In this document: one piece after another, positions 20,007-29,015 of the stretch
How positions within the stretch are numbered: position 1 is the stretch's first letter
How the letters are laid out: each line of letters begins with the position of its first letter
Origin: Pseudarthrobacter sp. NIBRBAC000502770
GTDB taxonomy: Bacteria > Actinomycetota > Actinomycetes > Actinomycetales > Micrococcaceae
Assembly: GCF_006517815.1 (NCBI RefSeq)
Contig: NZ_CP041198.1
Location: forward strand, 1,674,001 to 1,738,000
Length of the DNA: 64,000 nt
Direction of reading: 5' to 3'
Notes under the pieces: model-generated
Databases searched by the model: none
What the model saw: only the letters and a program-made list of their open reading frames with translations
What the model was told of the DNA's origin: nothing
Translations under genes and position numbers: made by a program

Positions 20007-20772
20007 CGGTCCACCGGCCAAGGATGTCGCTTGCAAGCACGACGGCGGCGGGACCGGCTGTGGAGGACCGCAGGACGTGGTGCCCCAACAGGGCAGTCAC
20101 GGCACCTTTGTCGCAGAGTTTCGTTACTTCCCGCGGGCTGATTCCACCCTCCGGACCGACAATCAGAAGGACTTCCAGGATTCCCGCCCGGGCATTCCCC
20201 TGCCACTCTTCAAGGACAGCACGCAGCGGGCGCACTGCGTCTTCGTGCAGGATGACTGCCAGGTCAGCGGCCTCCACTGCAGCGGACAGCCCTGCTGTTT
20301 CAACCGCTGCCCGGACTTCGGGAATCCAGGCCCGCCGGGCCTGTTTGGCGGCTGCCGCCACGGCGGATTCCCACTTGGCGTGGGCGCGGGCGGCCCTGTC
20401 GCCCTTCCACCGGACGATCGACCGTTCCGACTGCCACGGTATGACGGCGTCGATCCCCAGTTCGGTGGCCGTCTCGATCGCCAGCTCGTCACGATCTCCC
20501 TTGGCCAGCGCCTGGACCAGCACCAGCCGTACGTCCGGCATTTCATCCGTGGCCACGGCACCGCACTCCACTTCAAGGCCGGAGGGTGCAGCGGAGACGA
20601 CCTTTCCGGTCATGCGGGTGCCGGCCCCGTCGACGATGTCCACCGACTCCCCCGGCGACAGCCGTTTAACCGTGACTGCGTGGCGTGCCTCGGAACCGTC
20701 CAGGACAAAGTGGCCGCCGGGGGCCATTCCGGCCAGCGACCCGGCGGGTGTGAAGAAGACGGGATTGCTCAC
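19999..20772 (-). CDS. rsmE: 16S rRNA (uracil-1498-N3)-methyltransferase
   Basis: RsmE methylates U1498 of 16S rRNA using S-adenosylmethionine. The 257-residue protein has an N-terminal PUA-like RNA-binding part (HFVLDGSEARHAVTVKRLSPG) and a C-terminal SPOUT knot domain with the cofactor loop LIVGPEGGIS. It starts two bases after dnaJ stops, continuing the hrcA-dnaJ-rsmE run that is usual in Gram-positive bacteria. Its last eight bases overlap the end of the convergent lipoprotein gene. Confidence 0.95.
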   Translation of the reverse strand: MSNPVFFTPAGSLAGMAPGGHFVLDGSEARHAVTVKRLSPGESVDIVDGAGTRMTGKVVSAAPSGLEVECGAVATDEMPDVRLVLVQALAKGDRDELAIETATELGIDAVIPWQSERSIVRWKGDRAARAHAKWESAVAAAAKQARRAWIPEVRAAVETAGLSAAVEAADLAVILHEDAVRPLRAVLEEWQGNARAGILEVLLIVGPEGGISPREVTKLCDKGAVTALLGHHVLRSSTAGPAAVVLASDILGRWTAT

Positions 20773-20774
20773 CG

Positions 20775-21902
20775 CTACAGGTTACCGAACCGGTCCCGGA
20801 GCTTGGCGAACATGCCGCCGCTGGCAGCGAGCTTTCCCTCGGTGATCTGTTCCCCGCGAAGCTTGGCGAGCTGCCGGAGGAGGTCTTCCTGCGCCGGGTC
20901 GAGCTTCGCCGGGGTGTCCACCTGGAGGTGGACCTTCAGGTCCCCGCGGCCGTAGCCGCGCAGGTGGGTGACACCAAGGCCGCGCAGGGTGATGACCTCG
21001 CCGGACTGTGTTCCCGGCTTGACGTCGATGTCCTGGGTGCCGTCGAAGGTTTCCAGGTTGACGTCGGTGCCCAGGGCAGCGGCAGTCATGGGGATGTGCA
21101 GGGTGGCGTGCAGGTCGTCGCCTTCCCGCACATAGGTGGCGTCATTGTTGACGCGGATTTCCACGTACAGGTCGCCGGCGGGGCCGCCCGCCGGGCCGGC
21201 CTCACCCTGCCCGGAGAGCTGGATCCTGGTTCCGGTGGCTACGCCGGCGGGGACCTTGATGGTCAGCGAACGCCGGCTGCGGATCCGGCCCTGGCCGCTG
21301 CATTCGTTGCAGGGGTCCTTGATGACGGTGCCGAAGCCTTCGCAGGTGCCGCAGGGGGCCGCAGTCATGACCTGGCCCAGGATGGAGCGGACGGCCCGCT
21401 GGACCTGGCCGCTGCCGCCGCAGATGTCGCAGCGCTCGGGGTGGGTGCCGGGCCGGCAGCAGGATCCCTCACAGGTGGGGCAGACCACGGCGGTGTCCAC
21501 TTCGAGCTTCTTGTTCACGCCGAACACGGCGTCGCGAAGGTCGATCCGGACGCTGATGAGGGCGTCCTGGCCGCGGCGGACACGGGAAGCCGGGCCGGAG
21601 CTGCCCCCGGCGCCGAAGAAGGTGTCGAAGATGTCCTGGAATGCGAAGCCCTGGCCCGCGTAGCCGGCTCCGCCGAAGCCGTTGTCCGTGCCGTTCTCGT
21701 TGCCCGTGGTGTCGTAGATCCGCCGCTTCTGGGGGTCGGAGAGGACCTCGTAGGCGTGAGTTACTGCCTTGAAGCGTTCCGAGGCATCCTCACCGGGGTT
21801 TACGTCCGGGTGGAGGGTGCGGGCCAGTTTGCGGTAGGCCTTTTTGATCTCTTCGCCCGTAGCTTCGGGTGAGACTCCAAGGACGTCATAGTGGCTGCTC
21901 AA
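20775..21902 (-). CDS. dnaJ: Chaperone protein DnaJ (DnaJ2 type)
   Basis: Hsp40 co-chaperone that stimulates DnaK and binds unfolded clients. The 375-residue protein has a J domain with HPD at 31-33 and a Gly/Phe-rich linker (about 70-105). The zinc-finger module lies at about 135-215 and the C-terminal beta domains follow. Zinc motifs [16 protein letters not shown] and CNECSGQG are normal. The first reads CPTCEGSCC, with a cysteine where the family usually has glycine. It follows hrcA, so it is the heat-regulated second DnaJ typical of Actinobacteria; the dnaK-grpE-dnaJ1 set is not in this window. Confidence 0.95.
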   Translation of the reverse strand: MSSHYDVLGVSPEATGEEIKKAYRKLARTLHPDVNPGEDASERFKAVTHAYEVLSDPQKRRIYDTTGNENGTDNGFGGAGYAGQGFAFQDIFDTFFGAGGSSGPASRVRRGQDALISVRIDLRDAVFGVNKKLEVDTAVVCPTCEGSCCRPGTHPERCDICGGSGQVQRAVRSILGQVMTAAPCGTCEGFGTVIKDPCNECSGQGRIRSRRSLTIKVPAGVATGTRIQLSGQGEAGPAGGPAGDLYVEIRVNNDATYVREGDDLHATLHIPMTAAALGTDVNLETFDGTQDIDVKPGTQSGEVITLRGLGVTHLRGYGRGDLKVHLQVDTPAKLDPAQEDLLRQLAKLRGEQITEGKLAASGGMFAKLRDRFGNL

Positions 21903-21988
21903 AGTTCGTATCTCTTCCTTGTTGTACTGCGTTCAGTCGGGCGGCCCGGCCCGTTGTTCCCGGCCGGAACATGCTCCGGCCGCGCGGG

Positions 21989-23002
21989 TCAGGGCCCCAA
22001 AATCCTGGAAAGGTACCGGGCCACTGCCCGGACGGCGGCCATGGTGGTGGGGTAGTCCATCCTGGTGGGCCCGAGGATTCCTACCTTGGCGACGCTGTCG
22101 GGGCCGTAGCCGGTGGCCACCACCGACGCTTCGGCCAGGCCGTCGTAGGGGTTTTCCCTTCCGATGCTGACGGCAACGCCGCGGTGGTCCTGGGCCATCT
22201 CGCTCAGCAACCGCAGCATCACCACCTGCTCCTCGAGGGCCTCGAGCACGGGACCGATGCTGAGGGGGAAGTCAACGTTTGACCGGGCCAGGTTGGCTGT
22301 CCCGGCCATGACCATCCGGTCCTCCCTGGTGTTTTGCGCCAGCCCCTCGAGGCCAAGTGCCAGGGCGTGCGCAGCCTGCCGCTGTGCCTGTGCCGTGCCG
22401 GCCACGACGGAGGGAAGCGCCGTGGCAAGCCGGCTCAGCGGCGTCCCGGACAGTGCGGCGAGGAAACGCGTGCGGAGTGCTGCCACTGCGTCGTCGCCCA
22501 GGTCCTGGCCGACGTCGATGACCCGCTGCTCCACCTTGCCGCTGTTGGCAATGAGGACCACCAGCACCTTGCGGGGGGCAAGCAGCACGAATTCGATGTG
22601 GCGCACCAACGCCTTGCTGAGGTGCGGGTACTGGACCACAGCCACCTGGTTGGTCAGCTGCGACAGCAGCCGGACGGTGCGGTCCAGGACGTCGTCGAGA
22701 TCGTCTGCGCCTTCAAGGAGGGACTGGATAGCCCGGCGTTCGGCCGCCGACAGCGGCTTGACCGCCGAGATCTGGTCAACGAAAAGCCGGTAGCCCTTGT
22801 CCGTGGGAATCCGCCCTGCACTGGTGTGGGGGGCCGTGATTAATCCCTCGTCCTCAAGGGCCGCCATGTCATTCCGGATGGTTGCGCTGGAAACCCCAAG
22901 GTGGTGCCGCTCAACCAGGGCTTTCGACCCAACCGGCTCGCGGGAGTGGACGTAGTCCTCCACGATGGCCCGCAGCACTTCCAGTTTGCGTGGCTCGCTC
23001 AC
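21989..23002 (-). CDS. hrcA: Heat-inducible transcription repressor HrcA
   Basis: HrcA represses heat-shock genes by binding CIRCE inverted repeats and needs GroEL for activity. The 337-residue protein has an N-terminal winged helix (residues 1-80, with [18 protein letters not shown]) and the HrcA effector domain. The start is GTG at 23002 because GGAGG precedes it by six bases; the longer frame to 23068 would run into the CIRCE region. A CIRCE element lies 53 bases upstream, so hrcA-dnaJ-rsmE is autoregulated. Confidence 0.96.
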   Translation of the reverse strand: MSEPRKLEVLRAIVEDYVHSREPVGSKALVERHHLGVSSATIRNDMAALEDEGLITAPHTSAGRIPTDKGYRLFVDQISAVKPLSAAERRAIQSLLEGADDLDDVLDRTVRLLSQLTNQVAVVQYPHLSKALVRHIEFVLLAPRKVLVVLIANSGKVEQRVIDVGQDLGDDAVAALRTRFLAALSGTPLSRLATALPSVVAGTAQAQRQAAHALALGLEGLAQNTREDRMVMAGTANLARSNVDFPLSIGPVLEALEEQVVMLRLLSEMAQDHRGVAVSIGRENPYDGLAEASVVATGYGPDSVAKVGILGPTRMDYPTTMAAVRAVARYLSRILGP

Positions 23003-23054
23003 TCTCCACCTCCATCCATGGTGCAGGGCCCATGCCCCGCCAGATGCCACCTTG

Positions 23055-23081
23055 TTAGCACTCGACATGCCTAAGTGCTAA
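23055..23081. promoter_or_regulatory. CIRCE operator
   Basis: TTAGCACTC, nine bases, then AAGTGCTAA (23055-23063 and 23073-23081). This matches the CIRCE consensus except for one base in the second arm (GAGTGCTAA expected). It lies between the hrcA promoter and hrcA, where bound HrcA would block transcription. Confidence 0.95.
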
Positions 23082-23082
23082 C

Positions 23083-23104
23083 AGTCTATTATGCCTTGGC
23101 CCGT
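23083..23104 (-). promoter_or_regulatory. hrcA promoter
   Basis: On the minus strand TAGACT (23088-23083) is a -10 candidate immediately upstream of CIRCE. CTAACA at about 16 bases upstream of it is a weak -35 candidate. The position matches known CIRCE-controlled promoters. Confidence 0.45.
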
Positions 23105-23148
23105 TGTTAGCATTGGTACCGCTCCGGGCGAAATTCCGGTGCGGAGGA

Positions 23149-23160
23149 CCTAGCGCTAGG
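23149..23160. repeat. Perfect palindrome CCTAGCGCTAGG upstream of the DUF3097 gene
   Basis: A 12-base perfect palindrome ends 12 bases before the ATG at 23173, in the divergent hrcA/DUF3097 region. It is an operator candidate; no known regulator matches it to my knowledge. Confidence 0.5.
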
Positions 23161-23172
23161 CGGATCGAATCC

Positions 23173-24024
23173 ATGGATTACCAAAACTGGGGGCCCCGCG
23201 GCATTTCCGCCCCGGCCAAGTCGGAATTGCCCGAGGTGCCGGTGGAGCGGGGCATGGTGCTGGAGGATGTGCAGTCAGGCTGGGTAGGCGCCGTGACGCG
23301 GGTGGAAAAGTCCGGAGGGATGCACGTGGTTGCCCTGGAGGACCGCCGCGGGAAGTCCCGGTCCTTCAAGCTGGGCTTCGGTTTCCTCCTGGAGGGCCGC
23401 CCCATCAGGCTCATACCCCCGGCGCCGCGGCCGGCTGCCGGCGCTCCGGTTGCCGGCAGGACGGCCTCCGGTTCTGTCCGGGTCGCCGGCCAGCGGGCCC
23501 AGGTGGCCAAGGCAAGCCGCATCTGGGTGGAGGGCAAGCACGACGCCGAACTCGTGGAAAAGGTCTGGGGCGACGACCTTCGGGTGGAAGGCATCGTCGT
23601 CGAACCCCTGCACGGCATCGATGATCTGGCGGCGGCGGTTGCCGGCTTCAACCCCGGTCCCGGCCGGCGGCTCGGCGTCCTTGTGGACCACCTCGTTCCG
23701 GATTCCAAGGAGTCCCGCATTGCCGACGCGGTCATGGCATCCCCCGGCGCGGCCGGGAATGTCCTGATCGTGGGACACCCCTATGTTGACGTCTGGCAGG
23801 CCATCCGGCCGGCGGTCCTGGGCATCGACAAGTGGCCGGCCGTGCCCCGCGGACAGGATTGGAAGACCGGGATCCTCAAAGCCTTCGGCTGGCCGCACGC
23901 CAACAAGGAGGACATCGGCCTCGGATGGCAGAAGCTGCTGGGCGCCGTACGCACCTACGCCGACCTGGAAGCATCGCTGCTGGGGCGGGTTGAGGAAGTC
24001 ATCGACTTCCTCACCGTGCCCTGA
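23173..24024 (+). CDS. DUF3097 family protein
   Basis: A 283-residue conserved actinobacterial protein without known function. The N-terminal part (about 20-85) looks like a small beta domain (DVQSGWVGAVTRVEK). After a proline-rich linker, the C-terminal part has a Toprim-like pattern: an acidic start IWVEGKHDAELVEKVWG, then VVEPLHGIDDL and an aspartate-rich VLVDHLVPDSKES. These resemble nuclease/primase Toprim motifs by eye only. ATG 23173 (MDYQNWGPR) is chosen as the family-like start; an in-frame upstream start at 23104 overlaps the promoter region. It is divergent from hrcA. Confidence 0.82.
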   Translation: MDYQNWGPRGISAPAKSELPEVPVERGMVLEDVQSGWVGAVTRVEKSGGMHVVALEDRRGKSRSFKLGFGFLLEGRPIRLIPPAPRPAAGAPVAGRTASGSVRVAGQRAQVAKASRIWVEGKHDAELVEKVWGDDLRVEGIVVEPLHGIDDLAAAVAGFNPGPGRRLGVLVDHLVPDSKESRIADAVMASPGAAGNVLIVGHPYVDVWQAIRPAVLGIDKWPAVPRGQDWKTGILKAFGWPHANKEDIGLGWQKLLGAVRTYADLEASLLGRVEEVIDFLTVP

Positions 24025-24050
24025 GGGGCGGACACCGCGCCGGAAGCCAG

Positions 24051-24056
24051 TATTCT
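24051..24056 (+). promoter_or_regulatory. -10 box for the DUF4870 gene
   Basis: TATTCT would start transcription near 24063, so that the RNA begins with or inside the inverted repeat at 24059-24096. Confidence 0.4.
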
Positions 24057-24058
24057 TG

Positions 24059-24096
24059 GTAGTGCAATGCCGCCTTTTTCAGGGGCATTGCACTAC
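24059..24096 (+). repeat. 13-bp inverted repeat upstream of the DUF4870 gene
   Basis: Perfect arms GTAGTGCAATGCC (24059-24071) and GGCATTGCACTAC (24084-24096) enclose a 12-base loop containing TTTTT. No U-tract follows on the plus strand. It lies between DUF3097 (ends 24024) and the GTG at 24146, either as a terminator remnant, an operator next to the -10 box, or a 5' UTR hairpin. Confidence 0.7.
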
Positions 24097-24145
24097 GCGC
24101 CCGTATTTGACGTCAGCACCACTTGCATCTCCGAAGGAACAGACT

Positions 24146-24556
24146 GTGGCAGAAAACGCACGTGATCACAGGGATGGCCAGGGCCGCTCCGAGTACCATG
24201 GCGTCCCCGCCAATGCCCTGCCGCTCACGGCCAGCGAAGACCGCCAATGGGCCACGCTGGCACATTTCGGCGGGATCCTTGGCTGTGTCCCCTCGCTGCT
24301 GATCTACCTGATCTTCCGCGACCGCGGGCCGTTCACCGCGCAGGAATCCAAAGAGGCGCTGAACTTCAGCCTGCCGCCCACCATCGCCGCCGTGCTGGCC
24401 AACATCCTGGTGTTCATCCCCTATGTTGGCAACATCTTCGCCGTGATCGCGACCCTGATCTGGGTGGCGCTGACCTGCTTCTCGGTGGCCGCAGGAATCC
24501 ACGTCAACAAGGGCCAGCCGCACCGCTACCAGTACAACCTGCGCTGGCTCAAGTAG
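24146..24556 (+). CDS. DUF4870 (Tic20-like) small membrane protein
   Basis: A 136-residue membrane protein of the DUF4870/Tic20-like family, function unknown. A hydrophilic N-terminus of about 35 residues is followed by three hydrophobic segments at about 48-65, 80-98 and 100-122. The family-typical NFSLPPTIAAV and the HRYQYNLRWLK end are readable. The start is GTG at 24146, with GAAGGAAC seven to eight bases upstream; earlier in-frame ATGs lie inside the DUF3097 gene. It converges on hemW with a 36-base gap and no visible terminator hairpin. Confidence 0.85.
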   Translation: MAENARDHRDGQGRSEYHGVPANALPLTASEDRQWATLAHFGGILGCVPSLLIYLIFRDRGPFTAQESKEALNFSLPPTIAAVLANILVFIPYVGNIFAVIATLIWVALTCFSVAAGIHVNKGQPHRYQYNLRWLK

Positions 24557-24592
24557 CGGCGCAGGCCCTCCCCCTGGACGCGCCGGTGGCCG

Positions 24593-25822
24593 TCAGTCCG
24601 GAAGGACGCGGCGGACCACAGCGTCCGCCAGGAGCCTGCCCTTCAGCGTAAGAACAAGGCGGCCCTTGAAAGCGGCGGCCGGCTCCACCAGGCCGTCAGC
24701 GATGAGCCCGGCAACCTGGTGCCTGCCCCCGGCGCCGAGGGCCGAAACCTCAAGCCCTGACTGCAGGCGCGCCTCCAGCATCACCCGCTCCATGTTCCTG
24801 GTTCCGGCGTCAAGGGTTTCCCGGCCCGCCGCGGGCGAATGCCCCTGGGACAGTCGGTTGGCATAAGCGGACGGGTGCTTCACGTTCCACCAGCGCACCC
24901 CGCCCACGTGCGAATGCGCGCCGGGGCCGATGCCCCACCAGTCGTCGCCACGCCAGTAGGCCAGGTTGTGGCGGCACGCGTGCTCCGGGCTCCGCGCCCA
25001 GTTGCTGACCTCATACCAGCCGAGCCCGGCGTCGGTGATGAGCTGGTCGGCGAGTTCGTACTTGTCGGCGTGGTCGTCGTCGTCAATTCCCGGCACCTCG
25101 CCGCGGCGCATCTGCGCCGCCAGCTTGGTCCCGTCCTCGACAATCAGGGCGTAGGCGCTGATGTGGTCCGGCTGGTAGGACAGGGCAGTCTCCAGGGAGT
25201 GGCGCCAGTCGGCCAGCGACTCCCCCGGCGTCCCGTAAATCAGGTCCAGGCTGACATCCAGCCCTGCCTCCCGCGCCCACTGCACCACCTGCGGAACCCT
25301 GCTGGGCGTGTGGGTGCGGTCCAGGACCTTGAGCACGTGCGGGACGGCGGACTGCATCCCAAAGGAGACCCTGGTGAAGCCCGCCTCCTTGAGGACGGCA
25401 AGGGACTCCGGCGTGACCGAATCCGGGTTGGCTTCCGTGGTGACCTCGGCGCCGTCCTCGATGCCCCACTGGCCGACGGCAGCGCGAAGGATCAGGGCAA
25501 GGTCATCAGCCGGAAGCAGGGTGGGCGTGCCGCCCCCGAAAAAGACAGTGCTGAGCTTGCGCTCCGGCAGCCCGGACCGTGCCATCACGGTGCCGGCCAG
25601 GGACACTTCCGACACAGCGGTTTGGGCGTAGGCGTCCTGTGACGCGCCGCCGCCCAGTTCCGTGGCGGTGTAGGTGTTGAAGTCGCAGTACCCACAGCGC
25701 ACCGCGCAGAACGGGATGTGGACATACAGGCCGAAGGCCCGGGCCGCCGCACCGTCTGCTGCCTGGGCAGGCAGCAGACCGTCCGACGGCGCCGGGTCGC
25801 CGAGGGGAAGCGTGCTGGGCAT
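24593..25822 (-). CDS. hemW: Radical SAM protein HemW
   Basis: HemW is an oxygen-independent coproporphyrinogen-oxidase-like protein now regarded as a heme chaperone or transferase. The 409-residue product has the radical SAM cluster motif CAVRCGYC (Cys39, Cys43, Cys46), the SAM-binding FFGGGTPTLL, and a C-terminal HemN_C domain. The tripeptide spacing CxxxCxxC without an extra cysteine after it fits HemW rather than true HemN. It lies 25 bases downstream of lepA, the usual lepA-hemW pair. Confidence 0.94.
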   Translation of the reverse strand: MPSTLPLGDPAPSDGLLPAQAADGAAARAFGLYVHIPFCAVRCGYCDFNTYTATELGGGASQDAYAQTAVSEVSLAGTVMARSGLPERKLSTVFFGGGTPTLLPADDLALILRAAVGQWGIEDGAEVTTEANPDSVTPESLAVLKEAGFTRVSFGMQSAVPHVLKVLDRTHTPSRVPQVVQWAREAGLDVSLDLIYGTPGESLADWRHSLETALSYQPDHISAYALIVEDGTKLAAQMRRGEVPGIDDDDHADKYELADQLITDAGLGWYEVSNWARSPEHACRHNLAYWRGDDWWGIGPGAHSHVGGVRWWNVKHPSAYANRLSQGHSPAAGRETLDAGTRNMERVMLEARLQSGLEVSALGAGGRHQVAGLIADGLVEPAAAFKGRLVLTLKGRLLADAVVRRVLPD

Positions 25823-25847
25823 CAGCGGGTCCCCTGCTGCGCGGTGG

Positions 25848-27704
25848 TCACTTCTTCTTGGCCTTGTCCTTCGATTCGTCGGTGGTCAGGGCGGCGATGA
25901 ACGCTTCCTGCGGCACCTCCACCGTGCCCACCATCTTCATGCGCTTCTTGCCTTCTTTTTGCTTCTCCAGCAGCTTGCGCTTCCGGGAGATGTCACCGCC
26001 GTAGCATTTGGCCAGCACGTCCTTGCGGATGGCCCGGATGCTTTCGCGGGCGATGATCCTGGAGCCGATGGCCGCCTGGATGGGCACCTCGAACTGCTGC
26101 CGCGGGATGAGTTCGCGGAGCTTCCCGGTCATCATCACACCGTAGGCATAGGCCTTGTCCCGGTGGGTGATGGCGCTGAAGGCGTCCACTTGTTCGCCCT
26201 GGAGCATGATGTCGACCTTCACAAGGTCGGCAACCTGTTCGCCGTCGGCCTTCCAGTCAAGGGAACCGTAGCCACGGGTCTTGGACTTCAGGATGTCGAA
26301 GAAGTCGAACACGATTTCCGCCAGCGGCAGGCGGTACCGGATTTCCACCCGGTCCTCGGAGAGGTAGTCCATGCCGCCCATGACGCCGCGGCGGGACTGG
26401 CACAGTTCCATGATGGCGCCGACGAATTCGTTGGGGGCCAGGATGGTGGCCGACACCATGGGTTCGCGGACCTCAGCGATTTTGCCCGTGGGGTACTCAC
26501 TGGGGTTGGTCACGCGGACCACCTTATTGTCCTCCAAAGTCACCTCGTATTCCACGTTCGGTGCGGTGGAGATCAGGTCGAGGTTGTACTCGCGCTCCAG
26601 CCGTTCGCGGGTGATCTCAAGGTGCAGCAGGCCCAGGAAGCCCACGCGGAACCCAAAGCCCAGCGCGGCCGAGGTCTCCGGCTCATAGACCAGTGCGGCG
26701 TCATTGAGCATGAGCTTTTCGAGGGCGTCGCGGAGTACCGGGTAGTCCGCGCCATCCAGCGGATACAGGCCCGAGAACACCATGGGTTTGGCGTCGGCGT
26801 AGCCGGGCAGGGACTCGGCCGCCGGCTTGGCAAGGTTGGTGACGGTGTCGCCCACCTTGGACTGCCGGACGTCCTTGACGCCGGTGATCAGGTAGCCCAC
26901 TTCACCTACGCCGAGGCCCTTGGAGGGTGTGGGTTCCGGGGAGCTGACGCCTATTTCCAGGAGTTCGTGAGAGGCCCTGGTGGACATCATCTGGATGCGT
27001 TCGCGGGGGTGGAGCATGCCGTCCACCACGCGCACGTAGGTCACGACGCCCCGGTAGGTGTCGTAGACCGAGTCGAAAATCATGGCGCGGGCCGGCGCGT
27101 CCGGGTCGCCTTTCGGCGCCGGCAGGTCCTGGACGATCTTGTCCAGGAGGGCCTCCACGCCGACGCCGGTTTTACCGGACACCCGCAGGACATCCTCGGG
27201 GTCGCCGCCGATCAGGCTGGCCAGTTCGGCTGCGTACTTTTCAGGCTGGGCCGCCGGGAGGTCGATCTTGTTAAGGACCGGGATGATGGCGAGATTGTTT
27301 TCCATGGCCAGGTACAGGTTCGCGAGCGTCTGGGCCTCAATGCCCTGGGCCGCGTCGACCAACAGGATCGCGCCTTCGCACGCGGCCAGCGACCTGGACA
27401 CCTCATAGGTGAAGTCCACGTGGCCAGGTGTGTCGATCATGTTCAGCGCGTAGCTGACACCGTCCACCTCCCACGGCATGCGGACTGCCTGGGACTTGAT
27501 GGTGATGCCGCGTTCGCGCTCAATGTCCATCCGGTCCAGGTACTGGGCCTTCATGTCGCGCGCCTGGACCACCCCGGTGGACTGCAGCATGCGGTCAGCA
27601 AGGGTGGACTTGCCGTGGTCGATATGCGCGATGATGCAAAAGTTCCGAATAATTGCCGGATCTGTCGCGGCGGGCACCGGTGCGGTGCGGGCCATGGGAG
27701 ACAC
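25848..27704 (-). CDS. lepA: Elongation factor 4 (LepA)
   Basis: EF4 is a ribosome-binding GTPase that affects initiation and back-translocation. The 618-residue protein has G1 [10 protein letters not shown]3 DTPGHVDF and G4 NKIDLP in the N-terminal domain. Translation-factor domains II, III and V follow, and the lysine-rich LepA-specific C-terminus ([19 protein letters not shown]) is present. Length is normal. The lepA-hemW order is conserved. The product name is certain; the physiological role is still debated in the field. Confidence 0.97.
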   Translation of the reverse strand: MSPMARTAPVPAATDPAIIRNFCIIAHIDHGKSTLADRMLQSTGVVQARDMKAQYLDRMDIERERGITIKSQAVRMPWEVDGVSYALNMIDTPGHVDFTYEVSRSLAACEGAILLVDAAQGIEAQTLANLYLAMENNLAIIPVLNKIDLPAAQPEKYAAELASLIGGDPEDVLRVSGKTGVGVEALLDKIVQDLPAPKGDPDAPARAMIFDSVYDTYRGVVTYVRVVDGMLHPRERIQMMSTRASHELLEIGVSSPEPTPSKGLGVGEVGYLITGVKDVRQSKVGDTVTNLAKPAAESLPGYADAKPMVFSGLYPLDGADYPVLRDALEKLMLNDAALVYEPETSAALGFGFRVGFLGLLHLEITRERLEREYNLDLISTAPNVEYEVTLEDNKVVRVTNPSEYPTGKIAEVREPMVSATILAPNEFVGAIMELCQSRRGVMGGMDYLSEDRVEIRYRLPLAEIVFDFFDILKSKTRGYGSLDWKADGEQVADLVKVDIMLQGEQVDAFSAITHRDKAYAYGVMMTGKLRELIPRQQFEVPIQAAIGSRIIARESIRAIRKDVLAKCYGGDISRKRKLLEKQKEGKKRMKMVGTVEVPQEAFIAALTTDESKDKAKKK

Positions 27705-27866
27705 GCAGGGTCCTTACTGTTGGCTTTTCTGCAGCCCTCCGCCAGGCACACCGAAAGGCGCCCGCGGTCCAGCCGCACATCTTGAACTTCCAGTGTCCCA
27801 CGTCCCGGACCCCGCCTCCGCATCCTGGCGGCTCGTCCACAGCACCCGGTGCCGCCACTCCGCCGA

Positions 27867-27872
27867 TAGGCT
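27867..27872 (+). promoter_or_regulatory. -10 box of a probable leaderless promoter
   Basis: TAGGCT ends six bases before the ATG at 27879, with no ribosome-binding site between. This fits direct initiation at the start codon of the PemK-like gene. Confidence 0.5.
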
Positions 27873-27878
27873 GTCCGG

Positions 27879-28430
27879 ATGGCAATGAATCTGCGTTCTC
27901 TGGGCAACGCCGTCCGCCGCGGCCTGCGCATGCTGCAAAACCGGCCCCCGACCCAGCCGACCGCCCCGGAACAGCATTCAGGCGGCCGCGGCCCCGCGTC
28001 CGGCAGCCTCGGCGTGCCCGCCGAGGCTGCCGCCTATCCCGGTGATTACCGCGGCCGCGTCTCCGTCCGCTACGCTCCCCAACCGGACGGAGACCCGGAT
28101 CCGGGCGAGGTGGTGTGGGCCTGGGTCCCGTACGAAGAGGATCACGGTAAGGGGAAGGACCGGCCGGTGCTGCTGGTGGGCCACAATGGCCCGTATCTTT
28201 TGGGGCTGATGCTGACCAGCAAGGACAGGGTTCCCGCCGGTTCGTCGTCCATGGATTATGTGGATTTGGGCGCCGGCGGCTGGGACAAGCAAGGCAGGCC
28301 CAGCGAAGTACGGCTGGACCGTATCCTGCAGATCCGCGCGGAATCCATCCGGCGCGAGGGTGCGGTGCTGGACAGGGCCCGCTTTGAAAAGGTGGCGTCC
28401 GGCCTCCGGCGGCGACACGGCTGGGAGTGA
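27879..28430 (+). CDS. PemK/MazF-like protein without an antitoxin
   Basis: A 183-residue protein. The first 60 residues are low-complexity (Pro, Gly, Ala). The rest resembles the PemK/MazF barrel: GEVVWAWVPYEE, the RPVLLVGHNG strand, LMLTSKDR and the VRLDRILQI segment. MazF-family members are RNA-cleaving toxins, but no antitoxin gene is next to it; neighbours are lepA (divergent) and rpsT. Residues after VLLVG differ from canonical toxins, so activity is uncertain. ATG 27879 is favoured by promoter spacing; ATG 27885 is two codons later. Confidence 0.75.
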   Translation: MAMNLRSLGNAVRRGLRMLQNRPPTQPTAPEQHSGGRGPASGSLGVPAEAAAYPGDYRGRVSVRYAPQPDGDPDPGEVVWAWVPYEEDHGKGKDRPVLLVGHNGPYLLGLMLTSKDRVPAGSSSMDYVDLGAGGWDKQGRPSEVRLDRILQIRAESIRREGAVLDRARFEKVASGLRRRHGWE

Positions 28431-28465
28431 CCGCCCGGAAATGGCCAGAGCGGCCGCTGACCTGC

Positions 28466-28471
28466 TAGTCT
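28466..28471 (+). promoter_or_regulatory. Possible rpsT -10 box
   Basis: TAGTCT would start transcription near 28478 and give rpsT a leader of about 120 bases. The leader could hold an S20 autoregulatory structure, but none is recognised. Confidence 0.35.
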
Positions 28472-28600
28472 TTATTGCTGTGTGTCCGTGCAGGTCGACG
28501 GTCACTGATGGTTGGCCGCCATAGGTATCCCCACGCCGCTCAGTCAAGGCCAGCCTGAAAGCCCTCTAGACCATTTCCGCATTACAAAGAGAGTTCACAC

Positions 28601-28861
28601 GTGGCGAATATCAAGTCCCAGAAGAAGCGCATCCTGACCAACGAGAAGGCCCGCCTGCGCAACAACGCAGTCAAGTCTGAGCTGAAGACGGCCATCCGCG
28701 CCGTCAACACTGCTGTTGAGTCCGCTGACAAGGAAGCTGCTACTACTGCGCTCGTTTCTGCCAGCCGTAAGCTGGACAAGGCTGTCAGCAAGGGTGTTCT
28801 GCACAAGAACAACGCAGCGAACCGCAAGTCGGCGATCTCCAAGAAGGTCAACGCACTCTAA
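28601..28861 (+). CDS. rpsT: 30S ribosomal protein S20
   Basis: S20 is a primary 16S rRNA-binding protein of the small subunit. The 86-residue, lysine- and alanine-rich three-helix protein begins [16 protein letters not shown], the family signature, and ends [10 protein letters not shown]. Codon choice is more restricted than in its neighbours, as expected for a highly expressed gene. The start is GTG at 28601 with AGAGAG upstream. A strong terminator follows. Confidence 0.98.
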   Translation: MANIKSQKKRILTNEKARLRNNAVKSELKTAIRAVNTAVESADKEAATTALVSASRKLDKAVSKGVLHKNNAANRKSAISKKVNAL

Positions 28862-28886
28862 GGTTTCCAGTTCCCACGAACTGATG

Positions 28887-28925
28887 GTGTGGCCGGTACC
28901 CAAGGGTACCGGCCACACGCTTTTA
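28887..28925 (+). terminator. Intrinsic terminator after rpsT
   Basis: Perfect 15-base arms 28887-28901 and 28904-28918 (GTGTGGCCGGTACCC and complement) are followed by GCTTTTAA. It serves rpsT and lies before the convergent holA. Confidence 0.92.
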
Positions 28926-29015
28926 AGCTGTCCCGCCTGACCGCGGCAGCACGCGTCGGACGTCGCCGGGACATCGCGGGGCGGGACGCCTAAAAAGGAT
29001 TAGGCGCGTCAGGCG

